Counted from the stretch's first letter, positions 47,703 through 56,720 are shown. The stretch is 64,000 nucleotides of DNA from Hyphomicrobiales bacterium (GCA_900472625.1 UCIT01000017.1:186001-250000), one strand, 5' to 3'. Made by a program: numbers and translations. Notes: generated by a model not told the origin, from the sequence alone.

Positions 47703-48698
47703 TTAGAAAACCTTCGAGAACTGGTCGATGTTCGAAGCGTTGTAGATGAACGGATCGGCCATCGCGGCTTCGCCCTTGTCGTCCACCTTGATCTTGCCCA
47801 TGCGGCCGGCTTCGATTTCGGTGCCCGGCTTGCCGGTCGCGTCACCCTTGACGAGGTGATAGGCGATCTGCGTCGCGGAGTAGCCGAGGTCGATCGGGTT
47901 CCAGATGGCGAATTCCTTCGTCGCGCCAGACTTGATCGCGCCGGCCATTTCAGACGGCAGGCCGAGGCCGGTCACGTAGACCTTGCCGACCAGACCCTTG
48001 TCTTCGACAACCTTGGAGGCGGCGAGAACGCCGACCGTCGTCGGAGCGACGATGACCTTGACATCAGGGTTCGACTTCAGCAGGCCTTCGGCTTCGCGGT
48101 AGGACTTGTCGGAGAGGTCATCACCATAAACGGTGGTGACGAGGTTCATGCCGGCGAAGTCCTTCAGCTGCTTCTTCATCTCGCCGATCCAGATGTTCTG
48201 GTTGGTCGAGGTGGTGGTTGCCGACAGGATGGCGAAGTCGCCCTTGCCGCCTTCCAGATGATCCTTGACCAGCGTCAGGCACATCTTGCCGATCAGCTCG
48301 TTGGACGACGGGTTGAGCTGCAGGATACGACCATCCTTGTTGACGCCGGAATCCCAGGAAATGACCTTGATGCCGCGCTGCTTGGCCTTCTTCAGGGCCG
48401 GGATCACGGCATCCGGATCGTTGGCGGAGATCGCGATGGCGTCGACGCCCTGCGCGATCAGCGAGTTGATGACTTCGATCTGGCCTTCGGCCGTCGTCGA
48501 GGTCGGGCCGGTGTAGATCACCTCGACGCCGCCGAGTTCCTTGGCGGCTTCCTGCGCGCCCTTGTTGGCGGCTTCGAAGAAGCCGTTGCCGAGCGACTTC
48601 ACGACGAGGCCGATCTTGATGTCCTTGGCGCTTGCGGCGCCTGCCATCAGCGCCACGGCAAAGGCGACGCCCACCGCCAGTGTTTTTGCGAGTTTCAT
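47703..48698 (-). CDS. rhaS: L-rhamnose-binding periplasmic protein
   Basis: A 331-aa type-1 periplasmic sugar-binding protein. Sec signal peptide about 1-24 (GAASA), then KDIKIGLVVKSLGNGFFEAANKGAQEAA, SLIAQGVDAIAISANDPDAV and KVISWDSGVN. GGGAGGA lies seven bases ahead of ATG 48698, a strong ribosome-binding site that fits high expression. Not to be confused with the E. coli AraC-type regulator also named RhaS. Confidence 0.95.
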   Translation of the reverse strand: MKLAKTLAVGVAFAVALMAGAASAKDIKIGLVVKSLGNGFFEAANKGAQEAAKELGGVEVIYTGPTSTTAEGQIEVINSLIAQGVDAIAISANDPDAVIPALKKAKQRGIKVISWDSGVNKDGRILQLNPSSNELIGKMCLTLVKDHLEGGKGDFAILSATTTSTNQNIWIGEMKKQLKDFAGMNLVTTVYGDDLSDKSYREAEGLLKSNPDVKVIVAPTTVGVLAASKVVEDKGLVGKVYVTGLGLPSEMAGAIKSGATKEFAIWNPIDLGYSATQIAYHLVKGDATGKPGTEIEAGRMGKIKVDDKGEAAMADPFIYNASNIDQFSKVF

Positions 48699-48748
48699 GC
48701 TTTCATCCTCCCAGGTTAAAAAGACTTGACTACATCCTGCCGGGCTTC

Positions 48749-49558
48749 TCAGGCGACCGACGAGGAATCCTCCTTCACTTGCGAAACCGTGTTCGCAATC
48801 ACGAGCTTGACGCCCGCATCCTCGATCATCCGGACGGACTCCTCGGAGACTCCCTCGTCCGTAATGACTGTGGTTACGCGATCGAGCGGGCACAGAATGA
48901 GGCTCGAGCGCCTACGAAACTTGCTGGAATCGACCATGACGATCAGCTCGTCGGCCTGATGCATCAGCTTCTGCTCGCTCTGAATGATCTGCGCATCGGC
49001 CTCCATGATGCCGAGCGGGCCGACGCCCTGCGCACCGATGAAGAAGCGTCGCGCATAGAAATTGCGGATCGCATCATTGTCGAAGGGCGACAGGATCAGG
49101 CTCTGTTCGCGATAGATCACGCCGCCGGGCACCGTCACCGTATTCTTCGAATGCTTGACCAGATGCTCGGCAATCGCGAACGAATTGGTCATCACCTGCA
49201 TCCGGTGCGCGGCCATGAAGTGCACCATCTGGAATGTCGTGGTGCCGCCATTGATGATGATCGCATCGCCCGGATCGCAGAGATCGACGGCAGCGCGAGC
49301 AATTGCGCGCTTTTTATCGGAATTGACTGATTCTGAAACCCTGAACGGGCGCCCTGCGAGATTTCCGAGCTGCGGGGGGTGCACCGCTTCGGCGCCACCA
49401 CGGACGCGGCGGATCTTGCCCTGCACATGCAGCGCCGCGATGTCACGCCGGATCGTCGCCTCGGAAGCCTCGGTCAGCTCGGAAATATCCTGAACTGTCA
49501 CGACCGACTTTTCCTGTACGGCGCTCAATATGATGCGATGGCGTTCGCGTTCGTGCAT
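48749..49558 (-). CDS. rhaR: DeoR-family regulator of rhamnose catabolism
   Basis: A 269-aa DeoR-type regulator. The N-terminal winged helix-turn-helix is TVQDISELTEASEATIRRDIAALHVQGKIRRVRGGA. The sugar-phosphate-sensing domain shows IINGGTTTFQM and VMVDSSKF. The start is ATG 49558, preceded by GGAGG at ideal spacing; the upstream in-frame ATG 49573 lies before that site and is not used. It is a negative regulator in the characterised R. leguminosarum locus and probably binds the inverted repeat at 49601-49669. Confidence 0.94.
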   Translation of the reverse strand: MHERERHRIILSAVQEKSVVTVQDISELTEASEATIRRDIAALHVQGKIRRVRGGAEAVHPPQLGNLAGRPFRVSESVNSDKKRAIARAAVDLCDPGDAIIINGGTTTFQMVHFMAAHRMQVMTNSFAIAEHLVKHSKNTVTVPGGVIYREQSLILSPFDNDAIRNFYARRFFIGAQGVGPLGIMEADAQIIQSEQKLMHQADELIVMVDSSKFRRRSSLILCPLDRVTTVITDEGVSEESVRMIEDAGVKLVIANTVSQVKEDSSSVA

Positions 49559-49600
49559 GGGGTCCTCCTGCATCGTTTATTTCGCAGTTGTGACTATGTG

Positions 49601-49669
49601 TCAATCAGAAACGATCATATATTTTCATAGTGCGCTGCAGCATAATCGTTTTTGATCGTTTTCGATTGA
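49601..49669. promoter_or_regulatory. rhaR-rhaD operator: paired 17-bp inverted repeat
   Basis: TCAATCAGAAACGATCA (49601-49617) and TGATCGTTTTCGATTGA (49653-49669) are inverted copies matching at 15 of 17 positions, separated by 35 bp. They lie in the divergent gap, and TTGACA (49666-49671), a likely -35 of rhaD, overlaps the right copy. The layout fits a DeoR repressor shutting both directions, possibly by looping. Confidence 0.75.
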
Positions 49670-49755
49670 CAACGCCGGTTTTCATGAGCGATACCGTCAC
49701 CGCAAGGGACGCGGAGTTCGTTCGGGCGTCCACGAATTCTATATGGGAGGATGAC

Positions 49756-51852
49756 ATGGCGGCAACTGTCCGGCTTCTGGATAACCGTTGGGACGAGACA
49801 TATGCGGCAGGCCTCGATGAGACCGGAAAGCTGCTCTATCGCTCCAACCTGCTCGGCGCCGACAAGCGCATCACCAATTACGGCGGCGGCAATACCTCTG
49901 CGAAGGTCATGGAGACCGATCCGCTGACCGGCGAAAAGGTCAAGGTTCTCTGGGTCAAGGGTTCGGGCGGCGACGTCGGCACTATCAAGCTCGACGGCTT
50001 CGCGACGCTCTATCAGGACAAGCTGGATTCGCTCAAGGGCATCTACAAGGGTGTCGAAGACGAAGACCGCATGGTTGGCTTCCTCCCCCATTGCACCTAC
50101 AACCTAAACAGCCGCGCTGCCTCGATCGATACGCCGCTGCACGGTTTCGTGCCCTTCACCCATGTCGACCACATGCACCCTGATGCGATCATCGCCATCG
50201 CCGCTTCCAAGAATTCCAGGGAGCTGACCCAGGAGATCTTCGGCGCCGACATCGGCTGGCTGCCCTGGCGGCGCCCGGGCTTCCAGCTCGGTCTGGACCT
50301 TGAAGCCTTCGTCAAGGCGAACCCGAATTCCAAGGGCGTCGTCCTCGAGAGCCACGGTCTCTTCACTTGGGCGAACGATGCCAAGGCCTGCTACGAGCTG
50401 ACGCTCGAGATCATCAACAAGGCCATCGTCTGGTTTGCCGAGAAGACCGAGGGCAAGACGATCTTCGGGGGCGCTGTCACGCAGAGCCTGCCGGTTGCCG
50501 AACGCCGCGCCATCGTCGCCCGCCTGATGCCCGAGATCCGCGGTCGCATTGGCAAGTCGGAACGCAAACTCGGCCACTTTGACGATCAGGATGCCGTGCT
50601 CGAATTCGTCAACTCGAAGCACCTAGCGCCGCTCGGCGCGCTCGGCACCAGCTGCCCGGACCATTTCCTGCGGACCAAAATCCGCCCGCTGATCGTCGAT
50701 TTCGACCCGGCGAAGCCTGACGTGGACGCCATCGTTGCCGGACTCGACAAGGCGCTGGAAGACTACCGCGCCGACTACGCCCGCTACTACAACGACTGCA
50801 AGCATGCCAACTCGCCCGCCATGCGCGACGCGAACCCGGTCATCTTCCTCGTTCCCGGCGTCGGCATGCTGTCTTTTGCCCGTGACAAGGCAACCGCTCG
50901 CATCGCCAGCGAGTTCTATGTCAACGCCATCAACGTCATGCGCGGCGCATCCACAGTTTCCGAGTATCAGGGCCTGCCGGAGCAGGAAGCCTTCGACATC
51001 GAATACTGGCTGCTCGAAGAAGCCAAACTGCAGCGCATGCCGAAGCCGAAGAGCCTGGCCGGCAAGGTTGCGTTCGTCACCGGCGGCGCCGGCGGCATCG
51101 GCCGCGCAACCGCTGCCCGCCTGATCGGCGAAGGTGCCTGCGTGGTTCTGGCCGATATCGACCAGGAAGCGCTCGACGGCACCCAGACCGACTTTGCCAA
51201 GCAGTTTGGCGGCGATGCGGTTCGCAGCGTCAAGCTCGACGTCACCAAGGAAGACGGCGTGATTTCGTCTTTCGCGGAAGCCTGCGTAGAATTCGGCGGC
51301 ATCGACATTCTGGTGTCGAACGCCGGCATCGCTTCGTCCGCGCCGATCGAAACCACCGAGCTTTCGATGTGGAACAAGAACATCGACATCCTCGCGACCG
51401 GCTATTTCCTCGTATCGCGCGAGGCGTTCCGTCTGTTCCGCAAGCAGAACCTCGGCGGCAACGTCGTGTTCGTCGCGTCCAAGAACGGCCTGGCCTCCTC
51501 GCCGAACGCGGCTGCGTATTGCACCGCCAAGGCGGCCGAAATCCATCTCGCCCGTTGCCTGGCGCTGGAAGGCGCGGAAGCCGGCATCCGCGTCAACACG
51601 GTCAATCCGGATGCGGTTCTCCGCGGATCGAAAATCTGGAACGGCGAGTGGCGCGAACAGCGTGCGGCGTCTTCGAAGATCGAGATCACCGAGCTCGAGG
51701 AGCATTACCGCAAGCGCTCGATGCTGAAGCTCAACGTGTTCCCCGAAGACATCGCCGAGGCCATCTACTTCCTGGCATCCGATGTGTCGGCCAAATCGAC
51801 CGGCAACATCATCAACGTCGATGCCGGCAACGCGCAGAGCTTCCCGCGCTGA
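49756..51852 (+). CDS. rhaD: Bifunctional rhamnulose-1-phosphate aldolase / lactaldehyde dehydrogenase
   Basis: A 698-aa fusion. Residues 1 to about 425 are a class II aldolase: NYGGGNTSAK near 36, the metal-binding FTHVDHMHPDAI histidines and ESHGLFTW. Residues about 430-698 are an SDR: TGGAGGIG at 442-449, SNAG, ASKNG and Y-C-T-A-K at the active site, then NPDAVLRG. It cleaves L-rhamnulose-1-P to DHAP and L-lactaldehyde and then converts the aldehyde. GGGAGG lies five bases before ATG 49756; an upstream in-frame ATG at 49630 falls within the operator and is rejected. Confidence 0.96.
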   Translation: MAATVRLLDNRWDETYAAGLDETGKLLYRSNLLGADKRITNYGGGNTSAKVMETDPLTGEKVKVLWVKGSGGDVGTIKLDGFATLYQDKLDSLKGIYKGVEDEDRMVGFLPHCTYNLNSRAASIDTPLHGFVPFTHVDHMHPDAIIAIAASKNSRELTQEIFGADIGWLPWRRPGFQLGLDLEAFVKANPNSKGVVLESHGLFTWANDAKACYELTLEIINKAIVWFAEKTEGKTIFGGAVTQSLPVAERRAIVARLMPEIRGRIGKSERKLGHFDDQDAVLEFVNSKHLAPLGALGTSCPDHFLRTKIRPLIVDFDPAKPDVDAIVAGLDKALEDYRADYARYYNDCKHANSPAMRDANPVIFLVPGVGMLSFARDKATARIASEFYVNAINVMRGASTVSEYQGLPEQEAFDIEYWLLEEAKLQRMPKPKSLAGKVAFVTGGAGGIGRATAARLIGEGACVVLADIDQEALDGTQTDFAKQFGGDAVRSVKLDVTKEDGVISSFAEACVEFGGIDILVSNAGIASSAPIETTELSMWNKNIDILATGYFLVSREAFRLFRKQNLGGNVVFVASKNGLASSPNAAAYCTAKAAEIHLARCLALEGAEAGIRVNTVNPDAVLRGSKIWNGEWREQRAASSKIEITELEEHYRKRSMLKLNVFPEDIAEAIYFLASDVSAKSTGNIINVDAGNAQSFPR

Positions 51853-51855
51853 TCC

Positions 51856-52014
51856 CTACCTCCGGAGGATCACCCAGATTGCATGGATGATCCCCGGAAC
51901 GTAGCCGCACAGCGTAAGCAGAATATTGAGCCAGAACTGCAGGCCGATACCGACCTGCAGGAATACGCCGACAGGTGGCAGGATGATTGCGAGAAGAATG
52001 CGTATGATGTCCAA
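51856..52014 (-). CDS. Pmp3/YqaE-family small membrane protein
   Basis: A 52-codon gene on the opposite strand between rhaD and rhaI. Its product reads (M)DIIRILLAIILPPVGVF, then LQVGIGLQFWLNIL, then LTLCGYVPGIIHAIWVILRR: two helices with the family hallmarks LPP(V/L)GVF and CGYVPGIIHA. The start is TTG 52014 with GAGG five bases ahead. Members (YqaE, Pmp3, plant RCI2) are stress-induced membrane proteins that affect membrane potential in yeast. It ends 3 bp from the rhaD stop, so the two genes converge tail to tail. Confidence 0.88.
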   Translation of the reverse strand: MDIIRILLAIILPPVGVFLQVGIGLQFWLNILLTLCGYVPGIIHAIWVILRR

Positions 52015-52098
52015 GGTCGCCTCGTAACGGATTATATTATTTCACGCAGCGAAACGCGGACAGGAGCCGTTTGGTTCAATGCGACAAGGGAGGAATTG

Positions 52099-53391
52099 AT
52101 GGCAGACACGATAATTGCGCAGGATGTGATCGCGCAGGAAAACGAAAAGCGCGCAGCCGCGCTCAAATCCGATTACGAAGCGCTCGGCGCCAGCCTGTCG
52201 CGTCGCGGTGTCGATATCGAAGCGATCACCCGCCGCGTCTCCGAATTCTTCGTCGCCGTCCCCTCATGGGGCGTCGGCACCGGTGGTACGCGTTTCGCCC
52301 GCTTCCCCGGCACCGGCGAACCGCGCGGCATCTTCGACAAGCTGGAAGACTGCTCCGTCATCAACGAGTTGACGCGCGCCACGCCGAATGTCTCGCTGCA
52401 TATTCCGTGGGACAAGACGGATGTGAAGGAACTCAAGGCCAAGGGGGAACAACTCGGCCTCGGCTTTGACGCGATGAACTCCAACACCTTCTCCGACGCG
52501 CCCGGCCAGGCCCATTCCTACAAGTATGGGTCGCTGAGCCACACAGACGCCGCCACCCGTGCGCAGGCGGTCGAGCACAACATCGAATGCATCGAGATCG
52601 GCAAGGCGATCGGCTCCAAGGCGCTGACGGTCTGGGTCGGCGATGGCTCGAACTTCCCCGGCCAGAGCAACTTCACCCGCTCCTTCGAACGCTACCTCGC
52701 CTCGATGGCCGATATCTACAAGGCGCTGCCCGAGGACTGGAAGCTCTTCTCCGAGCACAAGATGTACGAGCCGGCCTTCTACTCGACCGTCGTGCAGGAC
52801 TGGGGCACCAACTACCTGATCGCCCAGACTCTCGGCCCCAAGGCGCACTGCCTGGTCGATCTCGGCCACCATGCGCCGAACACCAATATCGAGATGATCG
52901 TCGCCCGCCTGATCCAGTTCGGCAAGCTCGGCGGCTTCCATTTCAACGACTCGAAGTATGGCGACGACGACCTCGACGCCGGCTCGATCGACCCCTATCG
53001 CCTGTTCCTCGTGTTCAACGAACTTGTCGAAGCTGAGCAGCGCGGCGTCAACGACTTCAACCCCGCCCATATGATTGACCAGTCGCACAATGTGACCGAC
53101 CCGATCGAAAGCCTCATCAACAGCGCCAACGAAATCCGCCGCGCCTATGCGCAGGCGCTGATCGTCGATCGCAAGGCGCTGTCCGGCTACCAGGATGACA
53201 ACGACGCGCTGATGGCCACGGAAACGCTGAAGAGGGGCTATCGCGCCGACGTCGAGCCGATCCTCGCCGAGGCCCGTCGCCGTGCGGGCGGCGCCATCGA
53301 CCCGGTCGCGACCTACCGCGCCAGCGGTTACCGCAAGAAGGTCGCCGGCGAGCGGCCGGCTTCGGTCGGCGGCAGCGGCGGCATCGTCTGA
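52099..53391 (+). CDS. rhaI: L-rhamnose isomerase, rhizobial type
   Basis: A 430-aa TIM-barrel sugar isomerase of the rhizobial/Pseudomonas type. Metal and substrate-binding segments include VSLHIPWDKTD, LFSEHKMYEPAFYSTVVQDW (catalytic Glu/Lys region), LVDLGHHAPNTNIE and FHFNDSKYGDDDLDAG. It converts L-rhamnose to L-rhamnulose. ATG 52099 follows GGGAGGAATTG; the longer frame back to 51883 overlaps the antisense Pmp3 gene and has no family similarity. About 245 bp separate it from rhaD. Confidence 0.95.
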   Translation: MADTIIAQDVIAQENEKRAAALKSDYEALGASLSRRGVDIEAITRRVSEFFVAVPSWGVGTGGTRFARFPGTGEPRGIFDKLEDCSVINELTRATPNVSLHIPWDKTDVKELKAKGEQLGLGFDAMNSNTFSDAPGQAHSYKYGSLSHTDAATRAQAVEHNIECIEIGKAIGSKALTVWVGDGSNFPGQSNFTRSFERYLASMADIYKALPEDWKLFSEHKMYEPAFYSTVVQDWGTNYLIAQTLGPKAHCLVDLGHHAPNTNIEMIVARLIQFGKLGGFHFNDSKYGDDDLDAGSIDPYRLFLVFNELVEAEQRGVNDFNPAHMIDQSHNVTDPIESLINSANEIRRAYAQALIVDRKALSGYQDDNDALMATETLKRGYRADVEPILAEARRRAGGAIDPVATYRASGYRKKVAGERPASVGGSGGIV

Positions 53392-53693
53392 CGCTCGGCA
53401 AAACTCATCGGGCCGCCACCAGATCGGTGGCGGCCCGAATTCATTTCATACGGCGCCGCGCGTCTCGACATAGAGCGCGTGGCGAGTGGTCGGCTGTGAT
53501 CACCCACCACCTATTCTGACGCGGTCAGGATTTTTTAATAACGAGTGCTTAGGTTGCGTTTGCGATGCCCGGGTATCCGGTCGTCGCTCTGCGCATGATG
53601 CGCCCCACCAATTTGACAATATCAATTTTCCGCTTCTGCTCGATTGCCTAAGTCTCGAGCACGGCTCGTCGTCCTGTGGCTATAAGGTGCGCT
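53392..53693 (+). other. Spacer between rhaI and the chemoreceptor, with terminator
   Basis: Of these 302 bp, the first 50 hold the rhaI terminator. The remainder has no gene I can support. A TTTTTTAATAA stretch near 53530 is the only AT-rich spot and may belong to the chemoreceptor promoter. Confidence 0.4.
53408..53438 (+). terminator. Terminator hairpin after rhaI
   Basis: A perfect 13-bp stem, TCGGGCCGCCACC / GGTGGCGGCCCGA, with a 5-nt loop lies 16 bp beyond the rhaI stop, followed by a weak T-rich stretch ATTCATTTCAT. Confidence 0.75.
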
Positions 53694-55628
53694 ATGCTCA
53701 AAAATTTGAAGATAAAGACCAAGTTTCTCATCGCCATTGCGCTGCTTGGCGTGATTTCGCTGTCTGGTTTGACCTATGTCGCCAGTAGGTTCCACGCCGC
53801 CAATCAATCCTACACCGGCTTCCTGCAGAACGAGAGCACGGCGGCAACCCTCGGCGCTCGGGCGGCCGCGGGAATCTGGACATCGACCACCTGGCTGAGC
53901 CGCGCTCTCACACAGGAAACCGGTTCGCCGGCATTCGACAATATTTCCAAGCGTTTCGGCACCGAGTTCGCCGGTGCCCGCGAACGCCTGTCGCAGACCC
54001 CGAACCTCGTCGCGAGCCGCAAGGACGCCATCGCCGAATTGCTCGTCGGCGCTGACGCGCTGAAGGCGATCGGTGACCAGGCGCTTGCAGCGCACGCTGC
54101 CGGAGATGCCGAGGCCGTCAAGAACCTTTCCGCCAAGCTCGACGAGGCGATCATCGCCTTGTCTCCGAAATTCGGCGCCAACAACAAGGCCATGGCCGAT
54201 CTTCTCGACAATGGTGGCCGCGAGTTGTCGGCATCCGTGTCCTCGACCATCTTCAGCTCGATCGTTGGCCTCATTGTCGGCATCTTCGCCGCGATCGCCT
54301 TTGCCATGACCATCGCACACAAGGGTATTACAGCACCGATGGCAAAGTTGCGCGAGCGTATGGCATCGCTGGCTGCCGGCGAGACCCAGCAGGATATCGA
54401 TGGTCTCGATCGTCGTGACGAAATCGGCCAGATGGCGACCGCTGTCGCCGTGTTCCGCAACAACGCCATCGAGCGTCTGCGGATCGAGCAGCAGGCGGAA
54501 TCGGCACGCTCCATGAGCGAAAGCGAGCGCCTCCAGCGTGAAGCGGAAAAGGCCGAAGAAGCAGCAAGCCTGCAGACGGCGGTCCAGGCGCTGGGCCACG
54601 CGCTCGGCAACCTTGCCGATGGCGACTTGGCCTGCCGGATCGACATGCCGTTTACTGGCAACCTCGACACGCTTCGTCAGGATTTCAACGCCGCAGTACT
54701 GAAACTGAACGGCGCTCTTCAGGCAGTTGGCGCCAATGCAAGCGCGATCGGCGCGGGCTCCAGCCAGATCCGCGCATCCGCCGACGACCTGTCGAAGCGG
54801 ACGGAACAGCAGGCTGCATCCGTCGAGGAAACGGCCGCGGCCCTCGAAGAGATCACCACGACAGTCAAGGACGCCGCAAAGCGCGCCAATGAGGCGAGCC
54901 AGCTCGTTGCCCGCACCCGCGAGGGTGCGGAGAAGTCGGGCGAGGTCGTCCGCAACGCCGTTAAGGCAATGCATCTCATCGAGCAGTCCTCCAATGAGAT
55001 CAGCAACATCATCGGCGTCATCGACGACATCGCGTTCCAGACCAATCTTCTGGCACTGAATGCCGGCGTCGAAGCGGCCCGCGCCGGTGATGCCGGAAAG
55101 GGCTTTGCGGTCGTCGCACAGGAAGTCCGCGAACTCGCGCAGCGCTCTGCCAAGGCTGCCAAGGAGATCAAGTCGCTGATCACCGCGTCCGGCTCGCAGG
55201 TCGAGTCCGGTGTGGCTCTGGTCGGAGAAGCCGGCAAGGCGCTCGACGCGATCGTCTCGGAAGTCCAGGAGATCAACCGCCACGTCCATGCGATTGCGGA
55301 AGCTTCGCGCGAACAGTCGATCGGCCTGCAGGAAATCAACACGGCCGTGAACAGCATGGACCAGGGCACGCAGCAGAATGCCGCCATGGTCGAAGAGACC
55401 ACGGCCGCCAGCCACAGCCTGGCCAACGAAGCAACGGCGCTGTCGCATCTGATGTCGCAGTTCAAGCTCGGTGGCGAGGCACCGATCCAGTCCCGCCCGG
55501 TGGCCACGAGCGCCCGCGCCAGCCACGCCTCCGTCGCCTCGCCCGCGCGTCAGTTGGGGCAGAAGCTCGCCAGTGCCTTCCGAGGCAACGCGGCGCTGAA
55601 GCAAGAGCCTGAATGGTCTGAATTCTGA
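53694..55628 (+). CDS. Methyl-accepting chemotaxis protein with C-terminal CheR tether
   Basis: A 644-aa transducer. First helix about 8-27, periplasmic helical domain to about 185, second helix about 188-212, HAMP, a second HAMP-like unit (about 300-345), then the signalling domain with the invariant tip [24 protein letters not shown]. It ends PEWSEF, another xWxxF adaptation-enzyme tether. ATG 53694 has AAGG six bases ahead. Paralogue of the receptor at 22690-24636, most alike in the C-terminal half. Ligand unknown. Confidence 0.95.
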   Translation: MLKNLKIKTKFLIAIALLGVISLSGLTYVASRFHAANQSYTGFLQNESTAATLGARAAAGIWTSTTWLSRALTQETGSPAFDNISKRFGTEFAGARERLSQTPNLVASRKDAIAELLVGADALKAIGDQALAAHAAGDAEAVKNLSAKLDEAIIALSPKFGANNKAMADLLDNGGRELSASVSSTIFSSIVGLIVGIFAAIAFAMTIAHKGITAPMAKLRERMASLAAGETQQDIDGLDRRDEIGQMATAVAVFRNNAIERLRIEQQAESARSMSESERLQREAEKAEEAASLQTAVQALGHALGNLADGDLACRIDMPFTGNLDTLRQDFNAAVLKLNGALQAVGANASAIGAGSSQIRASADDLSKRTEQQAASVEETAAALEEITTTVKDAAKRANEASQLVARTREGAEKSGEVVRNAVKAMHLIEQSSNEISNIIGVIDDIAFQTNLLALNAGVEAARAGDAGKGFAVVAQEVRELAQRSAKAAKEIKSLITASGSQVESGVALVGEAGKALDAIVSEVQEINRHVHAIAEASREQSIGLQEINTAVNSMDQGTQQNAAMVEETTAASHSLANEATALSHLMSQFKLGGEAPIQSRPVATSARASHASVASPARQLGQKLASAFRGNAALKQEPEWSEF

Positions 55629-55645
55629 TCATTCCAACAGACAGG

Positions 55646-55671
55646 ACGGGGTCGCATTCGGCCCCGTTTTT
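55646..55671 (+). terminator. Rho-independent terminator after the chemoreceptor
   Basis: ACGGGG (55646-55651) pairs with CCCCGT (55662-55667), with extra CG pairing in the loop, followed by five T residues. It lies 17 bp after the chemoreceptor stop. Confidence 0.88.
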
Positions 55672-55697
55672 GTATTCGCGGGGAGCTGTGGGCAAAC

Positions 55698-55728
55698 CAA
55701 AAAAGCCGTCGCTTTGTCAGCGACGGCT
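55698..55728 (-). terminator. Rho-independent terminator of the 69-aa gene
   Basis: A perfect 10-bp stem, AGCCGTCGCT / AGCGACGGCT (55704-55728), with a 5-nt loop. On the minus strand it is followed by six T residues (the A run at 55698-55703). It ends transcription from the small gene at 55757-55966. Confidence 0.88.
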
Positions 55729-55756
55729 CTTACAGGGGCAGGGAACGCCCTAGGTA

Positions 55757-55966
55757 TCAGCAGAAGCTGCAGGTCGCAGCCGGATTGCTCTTTATGACGT
55801 CAATGAATTTCTTGACCGGGTTGGAACGCTGTTCGCGTTTCACCGCCGCCGTCTCCAGAAGTCGCTTGAAATCGTCAAGCTTCACGCCGTCGGCGCGCAT
55901 CACCATGGCGATCAGGGGGTCGCGAAGGGCTTCGGATATCGTCAGGTCGTCTCTGGTCTTTCTCAT
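55757..55966 (-). CDS. Small conserved-looking protein ending in CSFC, unknown function
   Basis: A 69-aa protein with a strong ribosome-binding site (GGAGG nine bases before the ATG) and its own terminator, which together make it a convincing gene. The sequence is charged and helical, DDLTISEALRDPLIAMVMRADG, then a basic KFIDVIKSNP segment, ending ATCSFC. The terminal C-x2-C could bind metal or be redox-active. Divergent from the TetR gene across a 130-bp gap with a palindromic operator, so it may be a TetR target. I do not recognise the family. Confidence 0.75.
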   Translation of the reverse strand: MRKTRDDLTISEALRDPLIAMVMRADGVKLDDFKRLLETAAVKREQRSNPVKKFIDVIKSNPAATCSFC

Positions 55967-56052
55967 GGCTCAGTCCTCCTTTCGTGGGCGGTCGCCCGTG
56001 TTCCACCTTGGCTGCAACGCCCTGTCGGCATTGACTTCCGCAAAAAGTGGTG

Positions 56053-56089
56053 TTACCGGTAAGTAACAATGCATTTGTTACCGATCGGT
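56053..56089. promoter_or_regulatory. Palindromic operator in the TetR divergent region
   Basis: GTAACAATGCATTTGTTAC (56063-56081) is a nearly perfect 19-bp palindrome, flanked by TTACCGGTAA (56053-56062) and ACCGATCGGT (56080-56089). Overlapping dyads just upstream of a TetR gene are the usual arrangement for autoregulation and for control of the divergent small gene. Confidence 0.65.
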
Positions 56090-56096
56090 CACACGG

Positions 56097-56720
56097 ATGT
56101 CAAGGACGTTGTCCTCAAAAAAATCAGAAACCTCCACCGCTCTCATGCCGGCAAACAGCGACGAAAAGATCCCGCCACGGGAACGCATCGTCTCGACCGC
56201 CGCGGAGCTTTTTCGTGAGCACGGCATTCGCGGCATCGGCGTCGATGCCATCGCCGAAGGTGCACTCACCAACAAGATGACGCTCTATCGGCACTTCCGC
56301 TCGAAGGACGAACTGGTCTGCGAAACGCTGCGCCGAGCCTCCGACAAGGCCGAGGCGATCTGGCGTGACCTGGAGGCGGCCCATCCCGACGATGCCCGGG
56401 GCCAACTCGTTGCCTGGATCGAGATGCGCACCCAGAGCCTTTGCGGCGAGCATGTCGGCTGCGACCTTGCCAATGCGGCGATCGAGCTTAAAGGCGAAGG
56501 CCATCCGGCCTATGGGGTCATAGAGCGCCATAAGGCAGAGCAGCGGGACAAGCTGGAAGCGCTCTGTCTTGCCGCCGGCGCGCGTGAACCGCAGCTGCTG
56601 GCCGATACACTTACCCTTCTGCTGGAAGGCGCCCGCGTCACGCGGCAATCCATGGGCAACGACAACTGTTGCGGCCATTTCTCCAAGGCCTGCAACGCGG
56701 CGATTGCCGCGTTCGCCTGA
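56097..56720 (+). CDS. TetR-family transcriptional regulator
   Basis: A 207-aa regulator. The N-terminal TetR helix-turn-helix is around residues 27-75: RIVSTAAELFREHGIRGIGVDAIAEGALTNKMTLYRHFRSKDELV. The C-terminal ligand domain has CGEHVGCDLANAAIELKGEGHP and contains several cysteines (CDL, CLA, NCCGHF, KAC). The start is ATG 56097 or 56145; neither has a good ribosome-binding site. The ligand is unknown; the cysteines hint at thiol or electrophile sensing, which is speculative. Confidence 0.9.
   Translation: MSRTLSSKKSETSTALMPANSDEKIPPRERIVSTAAELFREHGIRGIGVDAIAEGALTNKMTLYRHFRSKDELVCETLRRASDKAEAIWRDLEAAHPDDARGQLVAWIEMRTQSLCGEHVGCDLANAAIELKGEGHPAYGVIERHKAEQRDKLEALCLAAGAREPQLLADTLTLLLEGARVTRQSMGNDNCCGHFSKACNAAIAAFA

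Noticed and set aside
49630-49755. Upstream extension of rhaD by 42 codons
   Set aside because: It would begin inside the RhaR operator. The downstream ATG 49756 has an ideal ribosome-binding site and starts where the aldolase domain begins.
51883-52098. Upstream extension of rhaI by 72 codons
   Set aside because: The stretch lies antisense to the Pmp3-family gene. GGGAGG precedes ATG 52099, and the extension has no isomerase similarity.
53622-55604. 660-codon open frame opposite the second chemoreceptor
   Set aside because: The plus-strand frame has an unmistakable chemoreceptor signalling domain. The reverse frame has no recognisable domain and extends beyond the gene without a ribosome-binding site.
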